From: Methylobacter sp.
GTDB lineage: Bacteria > Pseudomonadota > Gammaproteobacteria > Methylococcales > Methylomonadaceae
NCBI RefSeq assembly: GCF_004322395.1
Contig: NZ_SCTW01000009.1
Coordinates: 62,001 to 126,000, forward strand
Reading direction: 5' to 3'
Length of the DNA stretch: 64,000 nt
Numbering within the stretch: position 1 is the stretch's first letter; the number at the start of each line of letters is the position of its first letter. Below the pieces are notes generated by a model. It was not told the DNA's origin. It did not search any database and saw only the letters and a program-made list of their open reading frames with translations. This document shows positions 35,391-46,187 of this stretch, piece after piece. The position numbers and the translations under genes are program-made.

Positions 35391-36656
35391 ATGAGTCAAC
35401 ACAACCGCCACGAATTACTTTCGCTTTCTAACCGGCGCCAGGCTTTTTTATTGCCCGGTACGTTGATCGTGCTGGCACTGATCTTCGCAGTTTTTTATTT
35501 TCAGCATTCATCATCCCCCGATGCAAAATCCGATACTAAAGGCGGTAAGCGCGGCCACGACGATGACGCACCGGCGGTAGTAGCGATAGAAACCGCGCGC
35601 AAAGCCGATTTTCCGGTGTACTTGAACGGCTTGGGCACCGTAACCGCATTGCGCACCGTAACCGTGCGGCCCCGAGTTGACGGCGAACTGGTGAAGGTGG
35701 CGTTCAATGAAGGACAGATGGTCAAGGAAGGCGATTTGCTGGCCGAAATCGATCCGCGTCCGTTCCAAGTCCAGTTGCAACAAGCCGAAGGCCAGTTGTT
35801 GCGAGATGAAGCGCTGCTGAAAAATGCCCAAATAGACCACGAGCGCTACCTAACCTTGTTGGCACAGGATTCGATTTCCGCTCAACAAACCATGACCCAG
35901 GAGGCCCAGGTCAAACAGTACCGCGGCACCGTGGAAATGGATAAAGCCCAAGTCAATAACGCCAAGCTCCAGCTCAGCTATGCGCGGCTGACCGCGCCGA
36001 TTTCCGGACGGGTTGGATTGCGCCAAATCGACCAGGGCAATATCGTCCATGCCAATGACACTAACGGCCTAGTGGTGATTACCCAACTCCAGCCTATCAG
36101 TGTCGTGTTCACTTTGCCCGAAGACAAAGTGCAACAGGTCGTGCAGCGCTGGCGGACTAACGAGCCGGTCCTCGTCGAGGCTTATGACCGGGCCGGTAAA
36201 ATCAAGCTGGCCGACGGCAAATTGCTGGCGCTCGATAACCAGATCGACTCCACTACCGGCACGCTGAAACTGAAAGCGCAATTCGACAATAACGAGCGCA
36301 CATTGTTCGCCAACCAATTCGTCAATATCAAAATGCACCTGGATACCTTGCTTGGTGTGACGCTGGTTTCCAGTGCCGCGATTCAGCACGATACCCAGGG
36401 CGCGTTTGTCTATGTGGTTGGCCCGGAAAAAACCGTACAGCTGCGCCGCGTTACTTTGGGGCCAACCGAAGCGGACAAGGTTGCGGTGCTCAGCGATCTT
36501 GCCGCCGGCGAAACGGTGGTGGTAGAAGGCACCGACAGATTGCGCGAAGGCAGCCAGGTCGATATTGCGCAAAAAGACGGGCTGGCCGTGGCGGCCGATC
36601 CGAATATAAAGACCAACTTCGAAGACAAATCGCGTAAAAAAAACCGGCGTCCTTGA
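35391..36656 (+). CDS. mdtA: RND efflux periplasmic adaptor, MdtA-like
   Basis: A 421-residue membrane-fusion protein with an N-terminal anchor helix (LIVLALIFAVFYF). It continues with VYLNGLGTVTALRTVTVRPR, a lipoyl/coiled-coil hairpin (QAEGQLLRDEALLKNAQIDH) and a beta-barrel domain. The start at 35391 gives the expected cytoplasmic N terminus; the frame continues upstream inside the regulator without similarity. It connects the MdtBC-type pump to the outer-membrane factor. The tail is basic (KKNRR). Confidence 0.88.
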   Translation: MSQHNRHELLSLSNRRQAFLLPGTLIVLALIFAVFYFQHSSSPDAKSDTKGGKRGHDDDAPAVVAIETARKADFPVYLNGLGTVTALRTVTVRPRVDGELVKVAFNEGQMVKEGDLLAEIDPRPFQVQLQQAEGQLLRDEALLKNAQIDHERYLTLLAQDSISAQQTMTQEAQVKQYRGTVEMDKAQVNNAKLQLSYARLTAPISGRVGLRQIDQGNIVHANDTNGLVVITQLQPISVVFTLPEDKVQQVVQRWRTNEPVLVEAYDRAGKIKLADGKLLALDNQIDSTTGTLKLKAQFDNNERTLFANQFVNIKMHLDTLLGVTLVSSAAIQHDTQGAFVYVVGPEKTVQLRRVTLGPTEADKVAVLSDLAAGETVVVEGTDRLREGSQVDIAQKDGLAVAADPNIKTNFEDKSRKKNRRP

Positions 36657-36664
36657 ACCTGAAA

Positions 36665-36803
36665 GTCCACGAAAAACACGAAAGACACGAAAAGGGAATC
36701 AATATGTTGCGTTACTCTGCCATCTTCTCTTGTTCCCAAGCGTTGCGCGTGGGAACGAGACATCTTGCTGACTATTTTCGTGCTTTTCGTGTCTTTCGTG
36801 GAC
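36665..36803. repeat. GTCCACGAAA inverted repeat between mdtA and mdtB
   Basis: Arms 36665-36693 and 36775-36803 (29 bp, GTCCACGAAAAACACGAAAG and mirror) pair with few mismatches. The interior holds a small GTTCCCAAGCG / GCGTGGGAAC palindrome. The same outer arms enclose a different insert at 39971-40219. Confidence 0.8.
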
Positions 36804-36825
36804 AACATGATTTCCTAAACTGAAT

Positions 36826-39800
36826 ATGACCCCAGCAAACCCTAACCTGCCGAATTTCAATCCGTCCCAGCTGTTCATTCTGCGCCCGGTAGCGACGTCG
36901 TTGCTGATGGTCGCTATGTTGCTGGTCGGCATTCTGGCTTACCGGATGCTGCCGGTGTCGGCGCTGCCGCAAGTCGATTATCCGACTATACAAGTCGTAA
37001 CCTTGTATCCGGGCGCCAGTCCCGAGGTGATGACGTCGGTGGTCACCGCGCCGCTGGAACGCCAGTTCGGCCAGATGCCCGGACTCACCCAGATGTCGTC
37101 GACCAGCTCCGGCGGCGCGTCGGTGATTACCTTGCAATTCAACCTGAACCTGGATTTGGACATTGCCGAACAGACTGTGCAGGCGGCGATTAATGCCGCC
37201 AGCAACTTCCTGCCGAACGATTTGCCGCAAGCGCCGATTTACAGCAAGGTCAATCCGGCCGACACGCCGATCATGACGCTGTCGGTCAGCTCCAAAACCT
37301 TGCCGTTGTTCAAGGTCGAAGACTTGGTCGACACCCGGCTGGCGCAGAAAATCGCCCAGCTGTCCGGCGTCGGCATGGTCAGCATCAGCGGCGGCCAGCG
37401 GCCGGCGGTGCGGATTCAGGCCAACCATAAAGCGCTGGCCGCTTACGGCATCAGCCTCGAAGACGTGCGCACCGCAATTGCAGCCGCCAACGTCAACCAG
37501 CCCAAAGGCATGTTCAGCGGGCCGATGCGCTCGGCGATCATCGATAGCAACGACCAGCTGCGTTCGGCCGCCGAATACCGCGATCTGGTCGTAGCCTACC
37601 GCAACAATGCGCCGGTGCGTCTGTCCGAAGTCGCCGAAGTGATCGACGGCGCGGAAAACGTCCGGCTGGCGGCCTGGGCCGATAAAAACGCGGCGGTGAT
37701 CGTCAACATCCAGCGCCAGCCCGGCGCGAACGTGATCGAGGTGGTCGACCGGATCAAGGAACTGCTGCCGAAATTGCAGGCGTCGCTACCGCTCAATATC
37801 GACGTGCTGCCGCTGACCGACCGCACCGTGACGATACGCGCGTCGGTGCATGATGTGCAGTTCGAGCTGATGCTGGCGGTGGTGCTGGTGGTGATGGTGA
37901 TGTTCCTGTTTTTGCGCAACGTTCCGGCGACTATCATTCCTGGCGTCGCGGTGCCGTTGTCGTTGGTCGGCACCTTTGCGGTGATGTATCTGGCCGAGTT
38001 CAGCATCAACAACCTGACGCTGATGGCGCTGACCATAGCGACCGGTTTCGTGGTCGACGACGCGATTGTGGTCATCGAGAATATCTCCCGCTATATCGAA
38101 AAAGGCGAGTCGCCGTTGAAAGCCGCGTTGAAAGGCTCCGAACAAATCGGTTTTACGATCATTTCGTTGACCTTTTCGCTGGTCGCGGTGCTGATTCCGC
38201 TGCTGTTCATGAGCGACGTGGTCGGGCGGTTGTTTAGGGAATTTGCGATTACATTGGCGGTAGCGATCTTGATTTCCGCAATCGTGTCGCTGACGCTGAC
38301 GCCGATGATGTGCGCAAAACTGCTGCATCATAAACCGGAACATGCCGAAAAGCCCAGCAACGACTGGTTCGACAAGTTGATCGCCGGTTACGGCCGCACG
38401 CTGGAATGGGTCATGCAGCGGCAAACGTTGACCCTGGCGGTGTTTTTCGCGACCGCCGCTTTGACAGTAGCGCTGTATGTTTTCATTCCGAAAGGATTTT
38501 TTCCGGTACAGGATACCGGTATCATCCAGGGTTTTTCCGAAGCGCCGCAAAACGTATCTTTTGCGGCGATGGCCGAACATCAGCAAAAGTTGGCCGCGCT
38601 GCTGCTTGAGGACCCGGCTGTGGACAGCCTGTCGTCGTTTATCGGCGTCGACGGCGTCAATACCACGCCCAACGCCGGCCGTTTCCTGATCAACCTGAAA
38701 CCGCAAGCCGAACGCAAAGTGAGCGCCAGCGAAGTGATCGCCAGGTTGAAACCCAAACTGACCGATTTGGCCGGTGTTACCTTGTATTTACAGCCGGTGC
38801 AGGATCTGACGATGGAGAACCGGGTCAGCCGCACCCAGTACCAATTTACGCTGGAAACGCCCGACATTGATGAACTGAACCGCTGGACGCATAAGCTTGT
38901 CGAAGAGCTTTCCGGCCAGCCGGAGTTTGCCGATGTGACTAGCGATGTGCAGGATCAGGGCCGGCAGGTTTTCGTCAACATCGACCGCAGCACTGCGAGC
39001 CGTCTCGGCGTCACTACCGCAGCGGTAGACGATACGCTGTACAACGCTTACGGACAACGGCTGGTATCGACGATTTTCACCCAGTCCAACCAATACCGGG
39101 TGGTGCTGGAAGTCGACCCAAGCGCGCAAAGTTCTCCGGAAGATTTGAACGACTTGCGTATTCCGTCCAGCAACGGTGCGCAGGTACCGCTGTCAACGAT
39201 AGCCGAAATATCGGAGCGGCCGACGCCGCTGTCGATCAATCATCTCGACCAGTTCCCGGTCGCGACATTATCGTTTAACCTGGCTCCGGGCGCGGCGCTC
39301 GGCGATGCAGTAGATGCGATCGACCGCATCAAACAGCAGATCGGCCTGCCGTTAAGCATCCGCACCAGTTATCAAGGGGCTGCGCTGGCGTTCAGCGCTT
39401 CGCTGGATAATACCCTGTGGCTGATCCTGGCCGCGATTGTGACCGTTTATATCGTGCTCGGCGTGCTGTACGAAAGCTATATCCACCCGCTGACGATTCT
39501 GTCCACATTGCCTTCCGCCGGGGTCGGCGCATTGCTGGCCTTGATCGTTTCCGGCGGCGACTTGGGCATCATCGGCATTATCGGCATTATCCTGTTGATC
39601 GGCATCGTCAAGAAGAACGCGATCATGATGATCGATTTTGCGTTGGAAGCTGAACGCAAGCAAGGCATGTCGCCGAGCGATGCGATTTTCCAGGCCTGCC
39701 TGCTGCGTTTCCGGCCGATCCTGATGACCACACTGGCCGCATTGCTCGGCGCATTGCCGTTGATGCTGGGCAGCGGCGTCGGTTCGGAGTTGCGCCATCC

Positions 39801-39951
39801 GCTGGGCATCACCATGGTCGGCGGTTTGTTGCTAAGCCAGTTATTGACCTTGTACACCACGCCGGTCATTTATTTATGGATGGACAGTCTGGCCCGGCGC
39901 ATGTCCGGCTGGCTACGCTTGAATCCGCCTGAAAGCGACGGCAGTTTGTGA
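36826..39951 (+). CDS. mdtB: RND efflux pump, MdtB-like
   Basis: A 1041-residue inner-membrane proton-driven pump. Twelve transmembrane helices and two large periplasmic loops fit the HAE1 RND family. Landmarks are [20 protein letters not shown] at the N terminus, the proton-relay helix with [12 protein letters not shown], and [20 protein letters not shown] in the second half. Two consecutive RND genes of identical length (1041 residues) after one adaptor are characteristic of mdtABC, in which MdtB and MdtC form a heterotrimer. Substrates in such systems include bile salts, novobiocin and metals, but they are unknown here. Confidence 0.88.
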   Translation: MTPANPNLPNFNPSQLFILRPVATSLLMVAMLLVGILAYRMLPVSALPQVDYPTIQVVTLYPGASPEVMTSVVTAPLERQFGQMPGLTQMSSTSSGGASVITLQFNLNLDLDIAEQTVQAAINAASNFLPNDLPQAPIYSKVNPADTPIMTLSVSSKTLPLFKVEDLVDTRLAQKIAQLSGVGMVSISGGQRPAVRIQANHKALAAYGISLEDVRTAIAAANVNQPKGMFSGPMRSAIIDSNDQLRSAAEYRDLVVAYRNNAPVRLSEVAEVIDGAENVRLAAWADKNAAVIVNIQRQPGANVIEVVDRIKELLPKLQASLPLNIDVLPLTDRTVTIRASVHDVQFELMLAVVLVVMVMFLFLRNVPATIIPGVAVPLSLVGTFAVMYLAEFSINNLTLMALTIATGFVVDDAIVVIENISRYIEKGESPLKAALKGSEQIGFTIISLTFSLVAVLIPLLFMSDVVGRLFREFAITLAVAILISAIVSLTLTPMMCAKLLHHKPEHAEKPSNDWFDKLIAGYGRTLEWVMQRQTLTLAVFFATAALTVALYVFIPKGFFPVQDTGIIQGFSEAPQNVSFAAMAEHQQKLAALLLEDPAVDSLSSFIGVDGVNTTPNAGRFLINLKPQAERKVSASEVIARLKPKLTDLAGVTLYLQPVQDLTMENRVSRTQYQFTLETPDIDELNRWTHKLVEELSGQPEFADVTSDVQDQGRQVFVNIDRSTASRLGVTTAAVDDTLYNAYGQRLVSTIFTQSNQYRVVLEVDPSAQSSPEDLNDLRIPSSNGAQVPLSTIAEISERPTPLSINHLDQFPVATLSFNLAPGAALGDAVDAIDRIKQQIGLPLSIRTSYQGAALAFSASLDNTLWLILAAIVTVYIVLGVLYESYIHPLTILSTLPSAGVGALLALIVSGGDLGIIGIIGIILLIGIVKKNAIMMIDFALEAERKQGMSPSDAIFQACLLRFRPILMTTLAALLGALPLMLGSGVGSELRHPLGITMVGGLLLSQLLTLYTTPVIYLWMDSLARRMSGWLRLNPPESDGSL

Positions 39952-39970
39952 TGAATTTAAGATATTTAAT

Positions 39971-40219
39971 TTGTCCACGAAAAGCACGAAAGACACGAAA
40001 AGTCATTGGGCGAGATTTTCGTGCTCAATGCCGATCGGGGTTTGTAACCGATAGGCATAAATTAATTTACGCAATTACCATGAAGAGCATGAAGGACATG
40101 AAGACTTCAATCCTTCATGCCTTTCATGTTCTTCATGGTTTAAAAATAAAACTTGCTCAAGTTATTTCATGCACATTCCTAAGTAAAATTTTCGTGACTT
40201 TCGTGTCTTTCGTGGACAA
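39971..40219. repeat. Nested repeats between mdtB and mdtC
   Basis: Outer arms 39971-40002 and 40189-40219 (TTGTCCACGAAAAGCACGAA and mirror) enclose an almost complete copy of the AGGAAC/ATGAAG element (about 40054-40180, GCATAAATTAATTT to ATGCACATTCCT). The outer family matches 36665-36803 and the inner family matches 29335-29452. The gap of 274 bases between two co-operating pump genes is entirely repeat. Confidence 0.8.
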
Positions 40220-40225
40220 AAAACT

Positions 40226-43200
40226 ATGAACCTGTCGGCGCTGTTTATTTACCGTCCGGTCGCGACCAGTCTGCTGACGCTGGCGATCATCCTGGCCGGT
40301 ATTCTGGCGTTCCTGAACCTGCCGGTGGCATCGCTGCCGCAAGTCGATTTTCCGACCATCAACGTACAAGCCCAGCTGCCCGGCGCCAGCGCCGAAACCA
40401 TGGCGGCTACGGTCGCTACGCCGCTGGAACGGGCATTGGGCCGGATTGCCGGCATTACCGAAATGACCTCCAGCAGTTCGCAGGGTTCTAGCCAGATTAC
40501 GCTGCAATTCGATTTGGACCGCGACATCAACGGCGCGGCCCGCGATGTGCAGGCCGCTATCAATGCGGCTGCCAGCCTGTTGCCGACGGGTATGCCGAAC
40601 CGCCCGAGTTACCGGCGCGATAACCCATCCGATTCGCCGATCCTGATATTGTCGCTGACGTCCGACACCCTCAGCCGGGGCCAGATGTACGATGCCGCCT
40701 CAACGATCCTGGTGCAGAAGCTTTCGCAGATTCCGGGCATCGGCCAAGTGCAGCTCGGCGGCGCGGCGTTACCGGCGGTGCGGGTCGAACTGAACCCGAA
40801 CGCGCTGAGCAAATACGGCATCGGCCTGGAGGATGTCAGGAATACGATCACCCAAACCAACGTTACCCGCCCGAAAGGCGTGCTGGAAAACGGCGATCAA
40901 CGCTGGCAGATCCAGGCCAATGACCAGGCCCGCAAAGCCGCGGACTACCTGCCGCTGATCGTCAGCTACCGTAACGGCTCACCGGTCAGGATCGCCGATC
41001 TCGGCGATGTGGTCGATTCGGTCGAGGATTTGCGCAATGCCGGCTTGAAAAACGGCAAGCCTTCGGTGCTGCTGATTCTCAGAAAGCAACCGCAAGCTAA
41101 CGTGATTCAAACCGTCGATCAGGTTCAGGCCATGTTGCCGGAACTGCGCGCTGCGATTCCGAGCGCGATCAATCTGGAGGTGGTTATCGACCGCTCGCTG
41201 ACTATCCGGGCTTCTATTGCCGAAGTCGAACACAGTTTGTTGATCGCGATAGTGCTGGTGATTTTGGTGGTGCTGTTGTTCTTGCGGGATATACGTTCCA
41301 CTTTGGTGCCGATTATTGCGGTGCCGGCGTCCTTGCTCGGCGCTTGCGCGGCGATGTATTTTTTCAATTACAGCCTGAACAACCTGACTTTGATGGCCTT
41401 GACCATTTCCACCGGCTTTGTGGTCGACGACGCGATTGTGGTATTGGAAAACACCAAGCGCCATATCGAAAAAGGCGTGGCGCCGTTCAAGGCCGCGCTG
41501 TTGGCCGCCAGGGAAGTCGGCTTTACCGTGTTGGCGATGAGCGTGTCGCTGGTCGCGGTATTCCTGCCGATTTTGTTGATGGGCGGCGTGGTCGGCCGCC
41601 TGTTCAAGGAGTTTGCAGTGACGTTGTCAGCGGCGGTGCTGGTGTCGCTGCTGATCTCGCTGACCGTCACGCCGATGTTGTGCGCGCGCTGGGTGGGCAA
41701 GGAAAGTCCTCAGCATGGCAAGCTTTATCAAAGCATCGGCGGGGCTTTTGATTTGATGCATAATTTTTACCAACATACGCTGAGTTGGGCGCTGCGCCAC
41801 GGACGGATTATGATGCTGATCCTGCTCGGCACGATAGGCTTCAATATTTATTTGTATACGGTCATCGACAAGGGTTTTTTCCCGACCCAGGACGGCGGCA
41901 GGTTGCTCGGCGAGGTTCAAGCCGACCAGGGCACTTCGTTTTGGGCCTTGCAGAAGAAATTCTACGAATTTACCGAGCTGGTGCGGCAGGACCCGGCAGT
42001 CGAAACCGTAGCCGGGTTTGCCGGCAGCCAGCAAAGCGGCAATAGCGCCAGGGTTTTCGTCGTGCTGAAACCGCACGAACAGCGGGACTCGATAGACAAC
42101 GTCATGGAGCGTCTGCGCAATCTGGTCGGCCGCATTCCCGGAGCCAGCTTACGGCTGTCACCTGCACAGGAACTGCGTATAGGCGGCCGGATGTCAGCCG
42201 GCTTGTTTGAGTATGCGTTGCAATCCGATGATCTGGGTCTGCTGAGGGAATGGATGCCGAAAGTGCTGGCCGCACTATCCAAATTGCCGGAACTGAAAGA
42301 CGTCAATACCAGCCAACAAGATAAGGGGCAGCAGATCGGCCTGGTGGTTGACCGGGCTATGGCGGCGCGCTACGGCGTCAGCCAAGCCATGATTGACGCG
42401 AGTCTCAACGATGCTTTCGGTCAGCGCCAGGTTTCAGTGATCTATAATCCGCTCAACCAGTACCGGGTGGTGATGGAGCTGGCTCCGGAATATTGGCAAA
42501 GCCCGGAAGCCCTGAAACAGGTCTATATCAGCGTACCCGCCAAGCGCTTGCCGGCCGGAGAACTACCAGGCTCGCTCCAGGTGCCGTTGTCGGCGTTGGC
42601 CAGTTTCGCTCCGACCAGTACGCCGTTGACTGTTAATCATCAAGGCCAGTTCGCTGCCGCGACGTTATCATTTAATCTTAAGCCCGGCACCTCACTATCC
42701 GCCGCCACGCAATTGATCGAAAAAACCATGCGCGACATCGGCGTGCCGAATGCTATCCAAGGCAGCTTCCAGGGATCGGCCAAAGCCTTTCAGGAATCGT
42801 TGCGCAACCAGCCCTGGTTGATCCTGGCCGCACTGGTCAGCATTTACATCGTGCTGGGCGTGCTCTACGAAAGCTATGTTCATCCGTTGACGATTTTATC
42901 GACGCTGCCTTCCGCCGGGGTCGGCGCGTTGCTGGCGCTGATGGCTTGCGGTTCGGAGTTCAGCATCATTGCGCTGATCGGAGTGATTTTGCTGATCGGC
43001 ATCGTCAAAAAAAATGCGATCATGATGATCGATTTTGCGTTGTTTGCCGAACGCGAACACGGCTTGGATTCGCGCGAGGCGATTTTTCAAGCCTGCCTGC
43101 TGCGTTTTCGGCCGATCATGATGACCACGCTGGCCGCGATGTTCGGCGCGCTGCCGCTGGCGTTGGGCAGCGGTTACGGTGCGGAACTGCGTCAGCCGCT

Positions 43201-43351
43201 GGGCATTTCGATTGTCGGCGGCCTGATTTTCAGCCAAATGCTGACATTGTATACAACGCCGGTCGTTTACCTTTACCTGGACCGTTTCCGGCTGTGGTTT
43301 GGTGGTCGGTTTTTTAACCGCACTGCTTCTCAAGGGAATAAGTCCGTTTAG
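40226..43351 (+). CDS. mdtC: RND efflux pump, MdtC-like
   Basis: A 1041-residue RND protein with [20 protein letters not shown] at the N terminus, a proton-relay block [19 protein letters not shown] and [19 protein letters not shown]. It resembles the upstream pump throughout but differs enough to be an old paralogue, as in MdtB versus MdtC. It probably forms the second subunit type of a heteromeric pump. Followed by about 300 bases of repeats before the outer-membrane factor gene. Confidence 0.88.
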   Translation: MNLSALFIYRPVATSLLTLAIILAGILAFLNLPVASLPQVDFPTINVQAQLPGASAETMAATVATPLERALGRIAGITEMTSSSSQGSSQITLQFDLDRDINGAARDVQAAINAAASLLPTGMPNRPSYRRDNPSDSPILILSLTSDTLSRGQMYDAASTILVQKLSQIPGIGQVQLGGAALPAVRVELNPNALSKYGIGLEDVRNTITQTNVTRPKGVLENGDQRWQIQANDQARKAADYLPLIVSYRNGSPVRIADLGDVVDSVEDLRNAGLKNGKPSVLLILRKQPQANVIQTVDQVQAMLPELRAAIPSAINLEVVIDRSLTIRASIAEVEHSLLIAIVLVILVVLLFLRDIRSTLVPIIAVPASLLGACAAMYFFNYSLNNLTLMALTISTGFVVDDAIVVLENTKRHIEKGVAPFKAALLAAREVGFTVLAMSVSLVAVFLPILLMGGVVGRLFKEFAVTLSAAVLVSLLISLTVTPMLCARWVGKESPQHGKLYQSIGGAFDLMHNFYQHTLSWALRHGRIMMLILLGTIGFNIYLYTVIDKGFFPTQDGGRLLGEVQADQGTSFWALQKKFYEFTELVRQDPAVETVAGFAGSQQSGNSARVFVVLKPHEQRDSIDNVMERLRNLVGRIPGASLRLSPAQELRIGGRMSAGLFEYALQSDDLGLLREWMPKVLAALSKLPELKDVNTSQQDKGQQIGLVVDRAMAARYGVSQAMIDASLNDAFGQRQVSVIYNPLNQYRVVMELAPEYWQSPEALKQVYISVPAKRLPAGELPGSLQVPLSALASFAPTSTPLTVNHQGQFAAATLSFNLKPGTSLSAATQLIEKTMRDIGVPNAIQGSFQGSAKAFQESLRNQPWLILAALVSIYIVLGVLYESYVHPLTILSTLPSAGVGALLALMACGSEFSIIALIGVILLIGIVKKNAIMMIDFALFAEREHGLDSREAIFQACLLRFRPIMMTTLAAMFGALPLALGSGYGAELRQPLGISIVGGLIFSQMLTLYTTPVVYLYLDRFRLWFGGRFFNRTASQGNKSV

Positions 43352-43651
43352 GAACGTGTATGAAACAACTTGAGCCAGTTTTATTTTTAAACCATGAAGA
43401 ACATGAAAGGCATGAAGGATTTGAGTCTTCATGCCCTTCATGCTCTTCGTGGTAATTGTTTAATTTATTGGCTAAGTTCGACTACTTTATTTACTCATCA
43501 CAGAAACATTGGGGACGCAACTCATACGCATCATGCTAAGGCATAAAACTATGAAGAGCATGAAGTTCATGAAGAAAATGAGGGTGAAAACTTCGTGTCT
43601 CCCTGGTGAATTTTAAGATTTTTTTGTTAGCTATTTATCCCTGAGACTTAC
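43352..43651. repeat. Repeat-filled gap between mdtC and the outer-membrane factor gene
   Basis: 43349-43475 is an inverted-orientation copy of the AGGAACGTG/ATGAAG element (AACTTGAGCCAGTTTTATTT, CATGAAGAACATGAAAGG). A second shorter stretch of ATGAAGAGCATGAAG follows at about 43551-43580. No gene or clear terminator is seen. Confidence 0.7.
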
Positions 43652-45130
43652 ATGACAGTTCGCATTCGCCAACCCCTGATTTATGCCCTATTAACCGCAC
43701 AACTGGCCGGGTGCATGGTAGGTCCCGACTATGTCCGTCCGGAAGCAAAGATTTCCAATGAGTTTAAGGAAAGCAAAGGTTGGAAACAGGCGCAGCCTCG
43801 CGACACGATGCTGTCCGGTAAATGGTGGGAAATTTTCAACGATCCCCGGCTTAATGAATTGGAAGAACAAGTTGCCACCGCCAATCAGTCGCTGATCCAG
43901 GCCGAAGCGCAATATCGCCAAGCCCAGCATCTGGTGCAGTCGGCGCAATCGGCTTATTTACCGATAATCAACCTGACCGCCGCTTTTAACCGTTTCCGTG
44001 CCGCCAGCGGCCAAAGCGTAGCGGTGTCAGGGGTTAGGAATCTGTTCAGCAGCGCTGTGTCAATGGCTTGGGAGCCGGATTTGTGGGGCAGCGTCGGCCG
44101 CCAAGTCGAAGCCAACACCGGCAGCGCCCAAGCCAGCGCCGCCACTATGCAGGCGTTGCGTCTGTCCAGCGAAGCGGCATTGGCCGACGATTACTTTCAG
44201 TTAAGGGCATTGGATGCGCAAAAAGCCTTGCTGGACGAGACTGTGGCGGCTTACAGTCGAACCCTGCAAATCATCAAAAACCGCTATGCGGTCGGCATGG
44301 TCGGCAAAAGCGACGTGATGCAGGCCGAAACCCAACTGGAATCGGCACGCGCCCAAGCGATTGATCTCGGTGTGCAGCGGTCAAAACTGGAACATGCGAT
44401 TGCGGTATTGATCGGCCGTACTCCGGCCGAACTGACCTTGCCTGCTGCGCCGCTGGACATGCAACCGCCGCCGATTCCGCTCAGCCTGCCTTCGGAGCTG
44501 CTGGAACGGCGTCCCGACATTGCCGCCGCCGAACGCAACATCGCCGCCGCCAACGCCCAGATCGGCGTAGCCAAGGCGGCTTATTACCCGACATTGAATC
44601 TGGCCCTCACCAATGGTTTTCAATCTCCGACCATCGAAACCTTGTTTACGATTGCCCGCCGCTATTGGGCTTTGGGTCCGGCCGGTGCGGCGTTGACATT
44701 GTTTGACGGCGGCGCTAAGAACGCCCAGTACAAACAGGCTATAGACAGTTTCGACGCCAGTGTTGCCGCTTACCGGCAAACGGTGCTGACCGGGTTTCAG
44801 GAAGTGGAAGACAATCTGGCCGCGTTGCGGATACTGGATGAAGAAAAGCAGGTGCAGGACAAAGCCGTCGCCGCAGCCAACCAAGCGCTGGCGCTGATCA
44901 CCAATCAGTATCAGGCGGGAACCGTCAGTTATCTGGAGGTGATAATCGCGCAAGCCGCAGCCTTATCCAATCGCCAAACCGCCGTGCAGCTACAGGGCCA
45001 ACGGCTATCGTCCTCGGTTCTGCTGGTCAAGGCCTTGGGCGGCGGCTGGAATGTGGCAATGCTGCCAAGCCCGGAGCAAGCGGGCGGCGAGACTAAGTGG
45101 ACGGATTATTTGATATTGCCGGTGGATTGA
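43652..45130 (+). CDS. Outer-membrane efflux lipoprotein (NodT/OprM family)
   Basis: A 492-residue TolC-type outer-membrane factor with lipobox QLAGC (Cys21) and the MVGPDYVRP motif shared by OprM/NodT proteins. It has two outer-membrane efflux repeats with long coiled coils, YRQAQHLVQSAQSAYLP and ERRPDIAAAERNIAAANAQI. It completes the tripartite pump begun by the adaptor and RND genes upstream. A cluster with its own OMF contrasts with E. coli mdtABC, which borrows TolC. Confidence 0.9.
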   Translation: MTVRIRQPLIYALLTAQLAGCMVGPDYVRPEAKISNEFKESKGWKQAQPRDTMLSGKWWEIFNDPRLNELEEQVATANQSLIQAEAQYRQAQHLVQSAQSAYLPIINLTAAFNRFRAASGQSVAVSGVRNLFSSAVSMAWEPDLWGSVGRQVEANTGSAQASAATMQALRLSSEAALADDYFQLRALDAQKALLDETVAAYSRTLQIIKNRYAVGMVGKSDVMQAETQLESARAQAIDLGVQRSKLEHAIAVLIGRTPAELTLPAAPLDMQPPPIPLSLPSELLERRPDIAAAERNIAAANAQIGVAKAAYYPTLNLALTNGFQSPTIETLFTIARRYWALGPAGAALTLFDGGAKNAQYKQAIDSFDASVAAYRQTVLTGFQEVEDNLAALRILDEEKQVQDKAVAAANQALALITNQYQAGTVSYLEVIIAQAAALSNRQTAVQLQGQRLSSSVLLVKALGGGWNVAMLPSPEQAGGETKWTDYLILPVD

Positions 45131-45224
45131 TAGGCTGTTTACAGCGGATAGATCACGTGTATGGGAGGTGTGTTTTTAGTTTGCCTGAAAGGTTGCTATC
45201 AATTAGTAATTAATATAGCATTTT

Positions 45225-45306
45225 ACCTAACGGATTATCCGGGCGGCTTTATGCCGACGGTTGAAACTTAACATACACCTGGGTAGGTGTCTATTTTATG
45301 TTCGGT
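45225..45306 (+). other. Possible degenerate attC-like site at the left end of the cassette array
   Basis: ACCTAAC (45225-45231) fits the RYYYAAC box and GTTCGGT (45300-45306) could be the partner core. The first seven bases of the core match, in reverse complement, ACCGAAC at 46188-46194 after the next gene. Internal stem arms are not convincing, so this boundary is the weakest of the series. Confidence 0.3.
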
Positions 45307-45354
45307 GAGGTGGTCTCGCTGAACATGAACAAACTAATAACAAGAGAAAAAAAC

Positions 45355-46185
45355 ATGAGTCGAAAGAGTTTTCAATTAGTCCTTATCTGCCTTCTTACCA
45401 CGGCTTTTGCGCCATTTGCAAAAGCTGGTACTATTAATGTACTCTCACTCGACGCCAGCAGATCATTAGTAAGCTTCACGAGTAATTCAGGCTACAGTGT
45501 TTTGAGGAGTGATCTCCTCAATCCCAGTAAGTTCGGACCAGATGGAATAGTAAAGGAGCAAATTATTTTTTTGCCAGCAGTAACCGGGATAACGGAAGAT
45601 ACGCTGGCCTCTGCTGATATATTCTTTTGGTTGGCTTCATCAGCAAAACCAAGTAATGCTGAGTTAGAGCTTCTTCACTCTTTTGTGAGCGCGGGGGGAG
45701 GCCTATTCGTGTTTGGAAATAGCATTAACGATTTTGCCGCAACTTTTAATGCAATGCCGGGTGGAATACATGGCGGCGCATGGCTTAACGCAACAATCAC
45801 GGATGGGTTCTCGCCAATAGCAACAGGTCCATTTGGATCTTTGTCCCCAGGAGCAACTTTTCAGGTTCCGTACCATGGATATTTAGCAGATGTAGGTCCC
45901 AATGGAAAAGCAGCTATCAATGATGGAGGACCTGGAGTTTTAGGCGCAACATTCGAGGTCGGCAGCGGTAGAGCTGTTCTTATCGGCGATGAAGAGATCT
46001 TTCTTAGTTCCTACCCTGGCGTTCCGGCAGCCCCTCTCCTCTCTGAGACTTCAAGAAGTATTTTTTTGAATTCTGTTGCTTACCTTGCAACCCCTGCCCC
46101 TATCCCCGAACCAGCCACCACGCTGCTCCTTAGCACGGGTATAGCGAGCCTTGCATGTACAAAACTCAGAAGAAGGAAGAAGTAA
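45355..46185 (+). CDS. PEP-CTERM sorting domain protein
   Basis: A 276-residue secreted protein. The signal peptide ends near FAKAG, the body resembles the class-I glutamine-amidotransferase-like or ThuA-type fold only loosely (FVSAGGGLFVFGNS), and the C terminus is PIPEPATTLLLSTGIASLA followed by LRRRKK, the tripartite PEP-CTERM signal. Such proteins are processed by exosortase, usually in exopolysaccharide-producing bacteria; no exosortase is in the window. I start at 45355; a frame to 45298 begins at the putative cassette boundary. Codon usage appears less GC-biased than in the efflux genes. Confidence 0.75.
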   Translation: MSRKSFQLVLICLLTTAFAPFAKAGTINVLSLDASRSLVSFTSNSGYSVLRSDLLNPSKFGPDGIVKEQIIFLPAVTGITEDTLASADIFFWLASSAKPSNAELELLHSFVSAGGGLFVFGNSINDFAATFNAMPGGIHGGAWLNATITDGFSPIATGPFGSLSPGATFQVPYHGYLADVGPNGKAAINDGGPGVLGATFEVGSGRAVLIGDEEIFLSSYPGVPAAPLLSETSRSIFLNSVAYLATPAPIPEPATTLLLSTGIASLACTKLRRRKK

Positions 46186-46187
46186 TT

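Noticed and set aside
37786..38706. 306-codon antisense frame in mdtB
   Set aside because: His/Gln/Arg-rich composition produced by the opposite strand of GC-rich RND coding sequence; no support as a gene.
29335..43475. Repeated ATGAAG-containing elements as a CRISPR array
   Set aside because: Copies are single, inverted and thousands of bases apart, with no regular spacers and no cas genes.
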